Source: Halorussus halophilus
GTDB lineage: Archaea; Halobacteriota; Halobacteria; Halobacteriales; Haladaptataceae
Direction of reading: 5' to 3'
Length of the DNA: 64,000 nt
Assembly (NCBI RefSeq): GCF_008831545.1
Contig: NZ_CP044523.1
Coordinates: forward strand, 3,038,001 to 3,102,000
The notes below the pieces were generated by a model. That model saw only the letters and a list, made by a program, of their open reading frames with translations. It was not told the DNA's origin and searched no databases. Below are positions 17,088-25,376 of the stretch, in pieces; position 1 is the stretch's first letter, and each line of letters starts with the position of its first letter. Position numbers and translations under genes: made by a program.

Positions 17088-19772
17088 CTACTCGGCGATG
17101 TCGATGGCAGGGCGGCCGGGAGCGGCCTTCCCTGCAAGATTCGAATCGGCGTCGGCGTCCTGAACGACCACGTCGGCACCGAACTCGCGTTCGAGGAGCC
17201 ACGCGGCACGTTCGAGGGCCTCGCGCTCGCGCTCCGGCGAAAGTTGCTCGTCCAGTGCTTCCGACTTGGCGGCCAAGTCCTTCGCGAAGTCGGCGGCATT
17301 GCTGCCGACCTCGCGCAGTTCTTCGTCGCCCATAATGGTGCCGACGACGTTGCCGTCCGCGTTCATCGCGATTTCGTGGGCGCGGTGCTTCCACTCCGGT
17401 GCGACGGCGAGCGTGATGGTTTGAGGGTCCTCGATGCCCACCGTATCCACGATATCGCGCACGTCTTCGCGGGTGTTCTCGACGAGTTGGCGCTCGGTGT
17501 CGTAGTCGTCGGGGGCGTCTGCGGCAGGCCAGTCGGCCTCCGCGACGAGGCCGTCTTCGCCCAGTCGGTTCCACGCTTCCTCGGCGACGTGGGGCGCGAC
17601 TGGTGAGAGTAGCTTGACGGCGATTCGGAGGCCGCGTTCGAAGGTGTCGGCGTCCGGCGTGGTGTACTCCCGGTAGCGGCGCAGCAGGGAAATCATCTCT
17701 CGCACCGCCTGTAGCGCGTGGTTGAACCGGAAGGCTTCGAATTCGTCCGTTGCCTTTGCGACCGTGGCGTCGAGTTCACGGGCGACGTACTCCGAGACTG
17801 CGTGGTCACTGGGTTCTGCGTCGGCCGAAACCTCGCCGTCTGCATACTCCTCGACCAGTTTGTAGACGTTCTGGAGGAAGCTGTGAGCCGACTGGACGCC
17901 CTCGGGACTCCACGCGAACTCCTTCTCCGGCTGGGCGGCCTCCATGATGAACAGGCGGGCCGTGTCGGCACCGTACTCGTCGATGATGCGCTGTGGCGAG
18001 ACGCCGTTGTCGCCGCTCTTGGACATCTTGTTGCCGTCTTCGCCCAGCACCATGCCCTGGTTGGTGAGGTTCCGGAACGGCTCTCGGGTCCCTTCGAGCA
18101 GGTCGATGTCGTCCAGCACTTTGGTGAACAGACGCGCGTACAGCAGGTGCATCACGGCGTGTTCGATGCCGCCGACGTACTGGTCCACCGGCATCCAGTC
18201 GCTGGCGCGCTCGCTATCGAACGGCGCACTGCCCAGGTCTGGCGAGACGAACCGCAGGAAGTACCACGAGGAGTCAACGAAGGTGTCCATCGTGTCCGTC
18301 TCGCGCACTGCATCGCCGCCACAGTCGGGACACTCGACGTGCTTCCAGTCCTCGGCGGCGTCCAGCGGATTCCCCGTGGTGTGGACGAACTCCGGCAGTT
18401 CGACGGGCAGGTCCTCGTCGGGGACCGGGACGTGGCCGCAGTCGTCGCAGTGAATCATCGGAATCGGGGTCCCCCAGTACCGCTGGCGGGAGACGCCCCA
18501 ATCGCGCAGTCGGTAGTCCGTGCGGTTCTCGCCGTCGAAGACTTTCACGAATTTGTCGCGGGCTTCCTCGCTTTCGAGGCCGTCGTACTCGCCGCTGTTG
18601 ACGAGGACGCCGTCTGGCGTGTAAGCGGCCTCCTGCACGTCAATTTCGTCGGGAGACACGTCGGCGTCAGGGTTCGGCTCTACGACCTGCTCGATTGGGA
18701 TGTCGTGGGCCTCCGCGAAGGCGTGGTCGCGGTCGTCGTGAGCGGGCACAGCATAGAGGGCACCCGTGCCAACGTCGTCCAGCACGTAGTCGGCGACGTA
18801 GACCGGGATTTCCTCACCCGTGGCCGGATTCGTGGCGTACTCGCCGGTGAAGACGCCCGAGGTTTCCTCGATTTCGTCTTCGTCGGCGGCTTCGACGCGT
18901 TCGACGTATTCTGCAACGTCGTCGTTCTCCTCGGCGAGGTCCTGTGCGATTGGGTGGCCGGGCGACAGCGAGAAGAACGTCGCGCCGTGAATCGTGTCGA
19001 GACGAGTCGTGAAGATTTCGGCAGTTCCGTAGCCTTCGATTTCGAACTCGACGCTCGCGCCCTCTTGGCGGCCGATCCAGTTGCGCTGCATCTCCTTGAC
19101 GTTGGCTGGCCAGCCGTCGAGGTCGTCTAATGCTTCGAGGAGTTCGTCGGCGTAGTCGGTGATGGTGATGAACCACTGGTCCATCTCGCGGTGTTCGATG
19201 GGCGTGTCACACCGCCAGCAGAGTTCGGCTTCGCCTTCGACCTGTTCGTCGGCGAGGACGGTCTCGCAAGAGGGACACCAGTTGAGTTCCGCGCTCTGGC
19301 GTTCGACCAGTCCCTCTTCGTGGAACTTGTTGAACAGCCACTGGTTCCACTGGTAGTACTCCGGTTCGCAGGTCGTAATCTCGCGCTCCCAGTCGTAGCC
19401 GAAGCCCATCGACTCGAACTGCTCGGTCATCGAGTCGATGCACTGCATCGTCCAGTCGCGCGGGTTCGTGTCGCGCTCCTCGGCGGCGTTCTCGGCGGGC
19501 AGACCGAACGAGTCCCAGCCCATCGGGTGCAAGACCGCTTCGCCGCGCAGTCGCTCGAATCGGGCGTACGCGTCGGTGATGGTGTAGTTCCGGACGTGGC
19601 CCATGTGGAGGCTCCCGGACGTGTAGGGGAACATCGCGAGGACGTACTTGGGGTCCTCGGCGCTGTCCTCGATGCGGAACACGTCGGCATCGTCCCACGC
19701 CTCCTGCCACTTGGGTTCGACTGCGGCGTGGTCGAACCCCCGCTCGCGCTGCTCGCCAGTTCCGTCGGTCAT
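17088..19772 (-). CDS. leuS: Leucyl-tRNA synthetase
   Basis: 894 residues from the ATG at 19772. The class I motif HMGH is at 56-59 and the KMSKS motif near residue 625; the CP1 editing domain lies between, and a zinc-binding CPSC...CWRC region and a second C4 unit (CDDCGH...CPDCGG) are visible. The layout follows the bacterial-type LeuRS arrangement that haloarchaea carry. It charges tRNA-Leu with leucine and hydrolyses mischarged products. Monocistronic. Confidence 0.96.
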   Translation of the reverse strand: MTDGTGEQRERGFDHAAVEPKWQEAWDDADVFRIEDSAEDPKYVLAMFPYTSGSLHMGHVRNYTITDAYARFERLRGEAVLHPMGWDSFGLPAENAAEERDTNPRDWTMQCIDSMTEQFESMGFGYDWEREITTCEPEYYQWNQWLFNKFHEEGLVERQSAELNWCPSCETVLADEQVEGEAELCWRCDTPIEHREMDQWFITITDYADELLEALDDLDGWPANVKEMQRNWIGRQEGASVEFEIEGYGTAEIFTTRLDTIHGATFFSLSPGHPIAQDLAEENDDVAEYVERVEAADEDEIEETSGVFTGEYATNPATGEEIPVYVADYVLDDVGTGALYAVPAHDDRDHAFAEAHDIPIEQVVEPNPDADVSPDEIDVQEAAYTPDGVLVNSGEYDGLESEEARDKFVKVFDGENRTDYRLRDWGVSRQRYWGTPIPMIHCDDCGHVPVPDEDLPVELPEFVHTTGNPLDAAEDWKHVECPDCGGDAVRETDTMDTFVDSSWYFLRFVSPDLGSAPFDSERASDWMPVDQYVGGIEHAVMHLLYARLFTKVLDDIDLLEGTREPFRNLTNQGMVLGEDGNKMSKSGDNGVSPQRIIDEYGADTARLFIMEAAQPEKEFAWSPEGVQSAHSFLQNVYKLVEEYADGEVSADAEPSDHAVSEYVARELDATVAKATDEFEAFRFNHALQAVREMISLLRRYREYTTPDADTFERGLRIAVKLLSPVAPHVAEEAWNRLGEDGLVAEADWPAADAPDDYDTERQLVENTREDVRDIVDTVGIEDPQTITLAVAPEWKHRAHEIAMNADGNVVGTIMGDEELREVGSNAADFAKDLAAKSEALDEQLSPEREREALERAAWLLEREFGADVVVQDADADSNLAGKAAPGRPAIDIAE

Positions 19773-19964
19773 TATGCTCGAATTTCGGGCTACGACGGTA
19801 CTATAGCTTTTCCTTCTGCCACAGAAGCGTACGTGGGGTGATTCGGGTGGTGGCGAGGGGTAGTATCGACTGTGACACTTTCCACGAGGAACGCGCAGTG
19901 ACACCTTCAACTGGAAGCGACCGGTGACGCAAACTACCGGGTGGGACTGAAAGGGGCCGGGTGC

Positions 19965-19985
19965 GAGGCGCGCATCGCGCGCCTC
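19965..19985. repeat. Perfect 9-bp hairpin
   Basis: GAGGCGCGC and GCGCGCCTC are separated by ATC. It follows the motif GTGGGACTGAAAGGGGC at about 19942-19958. Confidence 0.7.
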
Positions 19986-20013
19986 GATGCGGAGCGCCGG
20001 AGGCGCGGAGCGC

Positions 20014-20094
20014 GCTCGCGTTTACGTGGTCGTCTCGGTGGCCTCTATTCGGCGCGCTGTTTGCGCCGAATATGTCGCCGAGACGACCGCGAGC
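20014..20094. repeat. Nested inverted repeat with three stacked stems
   Basis: Outer stem GCTCGCG (20014-20020) with CGCGAGC (20088-20094); middle stem GTCGTCTCGG (20029-20038) with CCGAGACGAC (20078-20087); inner stem TATTCGGCGC (20046-20055) with GCGCCGAATA (20063-20072). All 27 pairs are perfect, with bulges of 5-8 nt on the two sides and a 7-nt loop. As RNA it would form one long imperfect hairpin. Confidence 0.8.
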
Positions 20095-20419
20095 GGCCGG
20101 GGGCTTTCTACGAGGAAGTTGTGGTTATGCAGGTTGCTACGTAGAGATAGCCGAACAGAGGAAGCTAGCTACTCCCGGTACCAAGGAGAAACCGCACAGC
20201 ACCGCAACCGCCTCAGCCACACACCTCCCCAACCGACTGCGGTCCTCGGTCTCCGCTACGCTCCGACCTACGGTCCTCGTCCCTCGCACGAGTTCGGCGT
20301 GACCACGAGGGTCACGCCAGCGCGCGCCGACTGGATGCTGAACGATAGTCACAGTCAGAAAAACGGTCTACGGATTTCGGAACCAACGATTAATTAGTCG
20401 CACGTGGTACGCCGTCAGG

Positions 20420-20674
20420 ATGCACTGGGAACGGAGGCGGGACCTCGAAGGGGGCAAAGAACTGGGCGTGTGGCTCCTCGTGGACGACGAAACCGTCGAG
20501 ACCGAACTCTACGTCGAGTCTCACGAGTATCGTGGCGGCAAGTTCGACGTGTATACCACGAGCGCCAAGGACGACGAGTGGGCACACCACGGCGAGTTCG
20601 AGACGCCACACGAGGCGTTCGAGCAGGCGCGCTCGATGCTAGAAGCGAGTCCGCACGAGGTGCGGGAACTGTAG
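20420..20674 (+). CDS. Small hypothetical protein
   Basis: 84 residues, beta-rich in the first two thirds (WLLVDDETVETELYVESHEY, KFDVYTTSAKDDEWAHHGEF), helical at the end (PHEAFEQARSMLEASP). The composition is typical of the host. No family recognised. Confidence 0.65.
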   Translation: MHWERRRDLEGGKELGVWLLVDDETVETELYVESHEYRGGKFDVYTTSAKDDEWAHHGEFETPHEAFEQARSMLEASPHEVREL

Positions 20675-20900
20675 ACGAGCGCCGACTATCTTCCGAGTGA
20701 TAGTTTACCGTGTTATCCAGTATATAGCACTCGTTACCGGGTCGTTAGAGCAATTTTTGGGAGCGTAAAATCGCAAGACTGCGCCGGAATCGTCTCGTCA
20801 GTTGTCTCTCGACGTAGTATATCTGCGAAGCGAGCGGAACGGTCGAAAACGGAATGGAGCGTTACTGGGGCTTAGGAGCCTCGCTAGTGTACTTTCTCGT

Positions 20901-21269
20901 ATGTCCAAAAGTAGTTCTCCGTCCAGCGGCCACCGACCGGGGACTGGCTCCACGGTCGATTTCGAGACCCGGTTCGACGTGCGCAGCAACTCGCTCCGTC
21001 GGACAGTCATCTCCGTGCTTCACGAGGCGCAGGTGTTGACTCGCGGGGAACTGACCGAAGCAGTTGCCGAGACCGTAGACGAGACCACGGAGGGCTCCGA
21101 CCGCCAGACCCGGCGACGAGTGCGCTTCTCGCTCGCGCACAACCACCTTCCGCGCATGGAGGAAGCGGGCATCGTCGAGTTCGACAGGAAGACCGTCGCC
21201 GCGACGCCTCGACTCGACGAACTCGCCAGCCCCCGTATCGACGAGTTTCAGCTGACCCAACACGCCTGA
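20901..21269 (+). CDS. Winged-helix regulator of haloarchaeal type
   Basis: 122 residues from the ATG at 20901. The helical segment NSLRRTVISVLHEAQVLTRGELTEAV, the RRRVRFSLAHNHLPRMEEAGIVEFD recognition/wing region and the strand pair at the end match the small haloarchaeal wHTH proteins. Likely a DNA-binding transcriptional regulator. It lies in the short run of small genes before the tail cluster and could regulate it, but nothing shows that directly. Confidence 0.7.
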   Translation: MSKSSSPSSGHRPGTGSTVDFETRFDVRSNSLRRTVISVLHEAQVLTRGELTEAVAETVDETTEGSDRQTRRRVRFSLAHNHLPRMEEAGIVEFDRKTVAATPRLDELASPRIDEFQLTQHA

Positions 21270-21275
21270 CAAACC

Positions 21276-21467
21276 ATGGTCTTTCACACGATTCGCTGTT
21301 CGAACTGTACCGAGACGCGCGTCGGACGAGATACGCCGACGGGCGTCCGTCCCGTACAGGACGAGTGCCCGAGTTGCGGCAGCACGAGCTACGGAATTCT
21401 CTCAACGTCTTCGCGGAGTTACGCCGAGTCGGCGGCGACTGGCCAACCGGAACGCGAACACTCCTAA
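21276..21467 (+). CDS. Small zinc-ribbon protein
   Basis: 63 residues with two CxxC knuckles (CSNC at residues 8-11 and CPSC near 31-34) in the first 40 residues and a Ser-rich tail. It starts 6 bp after the wHTH gene and is likely co-transcribed. Confidence 0.7.
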   Translation: MVFHTIRCSNCTETRVGRDTPTGVRPVQDECPSCGSTSYGILSTSSRSYAESAATGQPEREHS

Positions 21468-21481
21468 ATCGAGGACAGAAC

Positions 21482-21688
21482 TCAGCGGTCGTCGGTCTCT
21501 TTCAACGTCGCAATTTTTCCGGCCATGTCTTCGGTCGCTCGCGCCGCGGAGTCGCCGGTCCCCACCACGTCGATGCCGTCTTGGGTCGCCTCCCACGAGC
21601 CATCCGGTCGCTTGGTGAGGTCCACGACAGTCGAGCCGACGTACTTGCCAGTCGGTTCACGCTCGGGTCGGTCCGCTGGACGAGACAT
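21482..21688 (-). CDS. Small hypothetical protein
   Basis: 68 residues from the ATG at 21688 (MSRPADRPEREP...). The pattern GSWEATQDGIDVVGTGDSAARATEDMAGKIA resembles short HicB-like antitoxin folds (single strand-strand-helix unit), but no partner toxin is adjacent, so I only describe it. It is convergent with the zinc-ribbon gene and divergent from 21780. Confidence 0.6.
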   Translation of the reverse strand: MSRPADRPEREPTGKYVGSTVVDLTKRPDGSWEATQDGIDVVGTGDSAARATEDMAGKIATLKETDDR

Positions 21689-21750
21689 ATCGACGTGTGT
21701 GAACCCACCCCACAAATAGATTACTGGTCTCGGCGGCCTGCTGAAAACGA

Positions 21751-21758
21751 GTATAAAA
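21751..21758 (+). promoter_or_regulatory. TATA box for gene at 21780
   Basis: GTATAAAA lies 22-29 bp before the ATG at 21780, fixing a leaderless start. Confidence 0.6.
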
Positions 21759-21779
21759 GAACACTGACAATATGTGGGT

Positions 21780-22199
21780 ATGCCAGATGGGTGCATCGAG
21801 CAGATGGAACGCATCGCCGACCATCTGGGGGACGGGTGGGTCGTCGAAACGCTCGCCGTCGCCTCCGACGGAGTCGGCGCAACAGCGCGGTACGCGTGGA
21901 CTGAAGAGTGTCACGTCGCCATCGAGTGGGCGACCGGGGCGGACGGCCAGCAGGTCACACTCGAAACGTACCACGAGTCGCCACAGACGTGGTTGGACAC
22001 CGACGAAACGACGACTGGTCTCGCGGCCGACGCGATTCAGGACTGTGCGTGGTACGTCGAACAGGAACTGACCGCGCCGACGCAAGTTGGTCGATATGGA
22101 GGTTCAGAGACCGGGAGCGACCTCGGCACGTTCGACGACGACCCCATGTCGTTCGACGGTCGTTCCACGCCACGCTCCGCCCGGTTTTCGCGCGTCTGA
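21780..22199 (+). CDS. Hypothetical protein preceding tail cluster
   Basis: 139 residues. N-terminal helix (CIEQMERIADHLGDGWVVETLAVAS), then beta-rich region (ATARYAWTEECHVAIEWATG, QQVTLETYHES) and a disordered C-terminus rich in Gly, Ser and Asp. The GTG at 21774 is rejected on TATA spacing. Family unknown. Confidence 0.65.
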   Translation: MPDGCIEQMERIADHLGDGWVVETLAVASDGVGATARYAWTEECHVAIEWATGADGQQVTLETYHESPQTWLDTDETTTGLAADAIQDCAWYVEQELTAPTQVGRYGGSETGSDLGTFDDDPMSFDGRSTPRSARFSRV

Positions 22200-22229
22200 T
22201 AGCGTTTTCTTCAACTTGTTCGAAACCAT

Positions 22230-22258
22230 TTATTAGCACCAATAGTTTTAACTAATAA
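22230..22258. promoter_or_regulatory. AT-rich inverted repeat, possible operator/promoter
   Basis: TTATTAG at 22230-22236 and CTAATAA at 22252-22258 are perfect inverted copies 15 bp apart, within the only strongly AT-rich stretch before the gene at 22396. A TATA-like TTTTAA lies between the arms. Dyad symmetry around a promoter element suggests a regulator binding site. Confidence 0.4.
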
Positions 22259-22395
22259 CAGCCCGGTAAAAGTAATAACGGCGGTCTCGGACCCGCTGTG
22301 GTTCGAACGGGACCGCCACAGAATCGCACGACAACTATCGAAGGGCGTCTCGCGGCGCGCGAGACGCCTGCCGAGAATCCATCAGCCACCACACG

Positions 22396-22650
22396 ATGCC
22401 TAACAAACAGCTACGAGACTGGCAGAAAGTCGTAATCATGGCCTGTGCCCCGTTCTTCGGGAACCGAGCCATCTCGAAGAAGGCGAACTGCTCGGTCTGG
22501 GCCGTTCGGAAGTACCGCAAGAAGATGAAACAGCAGCGAGGAACCCTCGACATCGACGAGGACGACGACGCCGTGGTCACGCCACAGGGGATGTCGGTCC
22601 TCGACGACATCGTCGAGTCCGGTCTCGAAGAGGAACAGGGCCGTATTTAG
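22396..22650 (+). CDS. Small helix-turn-helix protein at head of tail cluster
   Basis: 84 residues. The basic helical first half (LRDWQKVVIMACAPFFGNRAISKKANCSVWAVRKYRKKMKQQ) has the spacing of a helix-turn-helix in which ISKKANCSVWAVRKYRK is the turn and recognition helix; the second half is very acidic. The pI contrast with the neighbouring genes and the position ahead of the tail genes suggest a regulator, though small terminase-like HTH subunits look similar. A T-rich tract follows. Confidence 0.6.
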   Translation: MPNKQLRDWQKVVIMACAPFFGNRAISKKANCSVWAVRKYRKKMKQQRGTLDIDEDDDAVVTPQGMSVLDDIVESGLEEEQGRI

Positions 22651-22684
22651 GGTCTGACGGTCCAATTCAGTGCCCGCATTGTAC

Positions 22685-22690
22685 TTTTTT
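22685..22690 (+). terminator. T-rich archaeal terminator candidate
   Basis: A run of six T residues 35 bp after the stop of the HTH gene and before the promoter at 22763, in an otherwise GC-rich region. Poly-T tracts are sufficient for archaeal intrinsic termination. Confidence 0.4.
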
Positions 22691-22762
22691 CGGGGATAGC
22701 GAGGTTCTGAGTCACGACTTTGTTCTGAATCAGTCTGAAATCACACCGACGCGGAAAACCAG

Positions 22763-22769
22763 TTTATAT
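22763..22769 (+). promoter_or_regulatory. TATA box for gene at 22792
   Basis: TTTATAT is 23-29 bp before the ATG at 22792; leaderless transcription predicted. It may be the first promoter of the tail operon. Confidence 0.6.
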
Positions 22770-22791
22770 CCTACTGTGTCTTGATTGAACC

Positions 22792-23154
22792 ATGTCGCTC
22801 AGCAACGACGAAGAGACCGACCGAACCTACGCGGTACAGTTCGTCCTCGAAGTAGACGATAGCGCGTTCGCCGACTTCGTCCTCGACGCAGTGCCCGGCC
22901 CGGAGACCCCCGGCGTCGATGCGGCCGGGCACAAGACGTACGTAGACGAGACGGGACTCGGAAACCCAGTCGTGGGCGCGTCCGTGCCGTTCGCCGACCG
23001 AGGCGACGCCGAATCGCTGTACGAGTCCGTCCGAGAACTGGACGGCATCGACGAGTGTACCGAATCCGGCAGTTTAGCGATCCGTGAACACGGCGGCCCC
23101 GCCGCGGAGCGGTTCGAACCACCCATCGTCGCTCGGACGGCGTGCCCTAACTGA
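22792..23154 (+). CDS. Hypothetical protein at start of tail cluster
   Basis: 120 acidic residues. Begins with a strand (TYAVQFVLEVDD), then PGPETPGVDAAGHKTYVDETGLGNPVVGASVPFADRGDAESLYESVREL. Predicted alpha/beta, no membrane segment. It lies directly upstream of tail genes and starts from its own promoter. No recognised domain. Confidence 0.65.
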   Translation: MSLSNDEETDRTYAVQFVLEVDDSAFADFVLDAVPGPETPGVDAAGHKTYVDETGLGNPVVGASVPFADRGDAESLYESVRELDGIDECTESGSLAIREHGGPAAERFEPPIVARTACPN

Positions 23155-23172
23155 CCAAACCGCATTTAGAAC

Positions 23173-23232
23173 ATGGCTAAAGTACAGTATGTGTATGTTC
23201 CACAATACGTTCCCGAGCCAGCACGGAAGTGA
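23173..23232 (+). CDS. Possible 19-residue micro-ORF
   Basis: ATG to TGA encoding MAKVQYVYVPQYVPEPARK. It lies 18 bp after one tail-cluster gene and stops 6 bp before the next ATG. The composition (Tyr, Val, Pro, Lys, Arg) is unlike the acidic host average. It may be a translated leader that delivers ribosomes to 23239, or a chance frame. Confidence 0.3.
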   Translation: MAKVQYVYVPQYVPEPARK

Positions 23233-23238
23233 CCGCGC

Positions 23239-23820
23239 ATGTTGACCCACCAAGAGCGAATCAGGTTGACGAACAGTCTTCCGACCTCCTACAGCGTCAC
23301 GTCCAACGGGACGACGTACACCTACGACTTCCAGACGTGGTGGGACGACGAGAGTCACACGAGAAGCTACCCCGAGGCAATTCTCGGGTGGAACGAACGA
23401 AGCGTCGAAAAGACCGACGAGCAGTCGATGGGCGGCGTGGCCGAAATCGACGAGCGAGAGGGCGAGAACGCGTACGAGTACACGTACGCGACGCGACTCT
23501 ACGACGAGTTGTCCGTCACGTGCCTCGTCGAAGACGCGACGAACGCCGACGACGTGCCGCCGAAGCAACGTGCCGAGTCGTTCGCACGGCGACTGCGTGA
23601 ACATTTCCAGTACGATTTCGACCAGAATAGCGCCGGTGCGAACGGTGAGCGTCCGGTCGTCGCGCGACTCTCGAAGTCGCCGGTTCACGACGCGCACGCG
23701 GACCCCTCGGGGACCGACGTGCAGGAGTACGAGTTCCGCGTTCGACTCCACTACACCGACGAACACACCGAGACGGTCGAGACAGTCGAGGACGTAGAGT
23801 ACAGCTTCGACGCGGACTGA
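23239..23820 (+). CDS. Putative tail terminator/tail completion protein
   Basis: 193 residues, alpha/beta: MLTHQERIRLTNSLPTSYSV, a strand-rich middle (TTYTYDFQTWWDDE), and a C-terminal segment of alternating strands (VQEYEFRVRLHYTDEH...VEDVEYSFDAD). It lies immediately before the sheath gene, the position of the tail terminator or completion protein in P2-, Mu- and PBSX-type loci. The size fits. In a headless particle such a protein would cap the tail instead of joining it to a head. The call rests on synteny. Confidence 0.5.
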   Translation: MLTHQERIRLTNSLPTSYSVTSNGTTYTYDFQTWWDDESHTRSYPEAILGWNERSVEKTDEQSMGGVAEIDEREGENAYEYTYATRLYDELSVTCLVEDATNADDVPPKQRAESFARRLREHFQYDFDQNSAGANGERPVVARLSKSPVHDAHADPSGTDVQEYEFRVRLHYTDEHTETVETVEDVEYSFDAD

Positions 23821-23970
23821 GCGGTCCGGTCGCAGTACCAGCCAGGTCGTCCTACCGAACTTCTTCTCGCGATTGCGCGATAGTTCAACGGGCAGATTCT
23901 CCCCGCCGAACTCGATTCCCGACTCCTCACACCCACCAAAAACCACCGTTCCAGGTGTTGTCGGAAAACT

Positions 23971-23980
23971 GATATATAAG
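23971..23980 (+). promoter_or_regulatory. TATA box before sheath gene
   Basis: GATATATAAG, the strongest TATA element in the left half of the cluster, 31-40 bp before the ATG at 24011. Probably drives the main structural operon. Confidence 0.65.
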
Positions 23981-24010
23981 CTCCCGGCAGTAGAGATAGT
24001 TGCCAGTCCC

Positions 24011-25363
24011 ATGCCAGTTTCAGTAGTCAACATCGACCTGTCGGCCTCGACCGGCGCGACGGCGAAGCCGACGTACAACGACATCGCACTGATCGGTCAT
24101 TCCACGACCGAACCATCTGTCGGGTACAACAACGCGAAGCGATACTCCAGTCCCGACGACGTGGCCAGCGACTTCGGCGACCAGAGCGACGTGTACACCG
24201 CGGCGCAGGCGCTCTCCGAAATGGGCGTCGAATCGTGGGTCGCGGCGTGTGCAGCAGAGAAGACTGCCTCCGGCGAACTGCTGGGCGGCGACGCGTCCAG
24301 TACGAGTACGGGCACGATTTCGAACGTCCCCGTCCACGACGACACGGACGCAGTCAGCATCGCAGTAGACGGCACCGACAAGACCGTCGTGCCGAAGACA
24401 GCCAGTCCGCCGGACGCGAACGAGTCGCCCGCGACCGACGAAGCGTACGTCAACTTCGAGACGGGCGAAGTCGTCACCGGCGAATCAACCAGTGGGAGTG
24501 CCTCCGGCATCGTCGCCGACTACCACTACCTCGACTGGTCGAGTCTGAAGCCCGAACTCGAACCGCTCGGCATCGACCTGTTCGTCCTCGCTGACACCCG
24601 CTGTGAGCGCGAGCACGTCGGTAACCTCGGCGAACTCGTCTCGTTCGCCGGGTCCATCGACGCCGCAGTCGTCGCCGCGCACATGAACGGTTCGCAAGCG
24701 GCCGACGACCAGACCGCACTCCAGACCGCACAGGATGTCGCGGGTGCGGTCCCGAGCGGCGACCTCATCATGGCCGCCCACAAGTCCAGCGACGACGTCG
24801 CGGCGTACATCGCTGGCCAACTCGGCGTCAACCCTGCGTGGTTCGACCCGTTCTGGGACGGCGACGGCTACCCCTTCGACACCGGTCTCTACCGCCGCTC
24901 GCTAGTCGGCGACCCCGGCACCACCGAGACGTTCGAAGGCGGCGACGAGAACGGCAACGGCCCGTCGAACGCCATCATCTCCGTGGACGGCACCCTCGTG
25001 CTGTCGAACTCGCTGACGACCGCCGGCGCGAGTTCGAACTACCGCTACTTCGACGTGGGCCGCACCGAGGCGTTCATCGCCAACGAAGCACAGGAGGCGC
25101 TCAAGAGCCTCCGACTCGGCAACGACCAGATTCCGTTCACGAAGGACGGCCGCTCCCAGATTCTCGGCGCGATTCGTGGCCGACTCCAGCAGTACGTCGG
25201 TTCCAACGGCGCGCCGCTCTCGGAACTCGAAGTGACCGCACCGACTATCGACCAACTCTCGGACACGGACAAGTCCAACCGCGTCTTCCCGGGTATCACC
25301 ATCCAGGGAACGCTCGCGAGCAACGTCCACGAGTTCGGCGTCGAGCTGAACGTCCGCGCCTAA
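24011..25363 (+). CDS. Contractile tail sheath protein
   Basis: 450 residues. N-terminal strand MPVSVVNIDLSAS followed by GATAKPTYNDIALIGHS, a central insertion domain (about 110-170, Thr/Ser rich), then an alpha/beta core with DLFVLADTR and YIAGQLGVNPAW, and a conserved C-terminal domain with YRYFDVGRTEAFIANEAQEALKS, NDQIPFTKDG and the terminal strand GTLASNVHEFGVELNVRA. This matches phage tail sheath proteins of the DUF2586-like group. The terminal strands would form the inter-subunit mesh. Its presence with a separate tube gene defines a contractile tail. It is followed after 13 bp by the tube gene. Confidence 0.85.
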   Translation: MPVSVVNIDLSASTGATAKPTYNDIALIGHSTTEPSVGYNNAKRYSSPDDVASDFGDQSDVYTAAQALSEMGVESWVAACAAEKTASGELLGGDASSTSTGTISNVPVHDDTDAVSIAVDGTDKTVVPKTASPPDANESPATDEAYVNFETGEVVTGESTSGSASGIVADYHYLDWSSLKPELEPLGIDLFVLADTRCEREHVGNLGELVSFAGSIDAAVVAAHMNGSQAADDQTALQTAQDVAGAVPSGDLIMAAHKSSDDVAAYIAGQLGVNPAWFDPFWDGDGYPFDTGLYRRSLVGDPGTTETFEGGDENGNGPSNAIISVDGTLVLSNSLTTAGASSNYRYFDVGRTEAFIANEAQEALKSLRLGNDQIPFTKDGRSQILGAIRGRLQQYVGSNGAPLSELEVTAPTIDQLSDTDKSNRVFPGITIQGTLASNVHEFGVELNVRA

Positions 25364-25376
25364 GGAGTGACTACAG

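Larger units (their letters stand above)
19773..20419. other. Gene-free, structure-rich intergenic region
   Basis: About 650 bp between leuS and the small gene at 20420 with no convincing coding frame in either strand: the open frames are basic, Arg-rich and lack haloarchaeal acidity. The stretch holds a perfect 9-bp hairpin at 19965-19985, a nested three-stem inverted repeat at 20014-20094, and a C-rich tract at about 20190-20320. It has the look of a non-coding RNA gene or a decayed non-autonomous mobile element; see findings. Confidence 0.6.

Noticed and set aside
17718-19130. 470-codon open frame on the plus strand inside leuS
   Set aside because: Antisense shadow of a secure aminoacyl-tRNA synthetase gene.
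19942-19958. CRISPR repeat
   Set aside because: GTGGGACTGAAAG resembles the 3' end of haloarchaeal CRISPR repeats, but there is a single copy and no spacer array.
19941-20144. Arg-rich ORFs in the leuS downstream region
   Set aside because: Composition basic and repetitive because of the hairpins; no start with a promoter; treated as non-coding.
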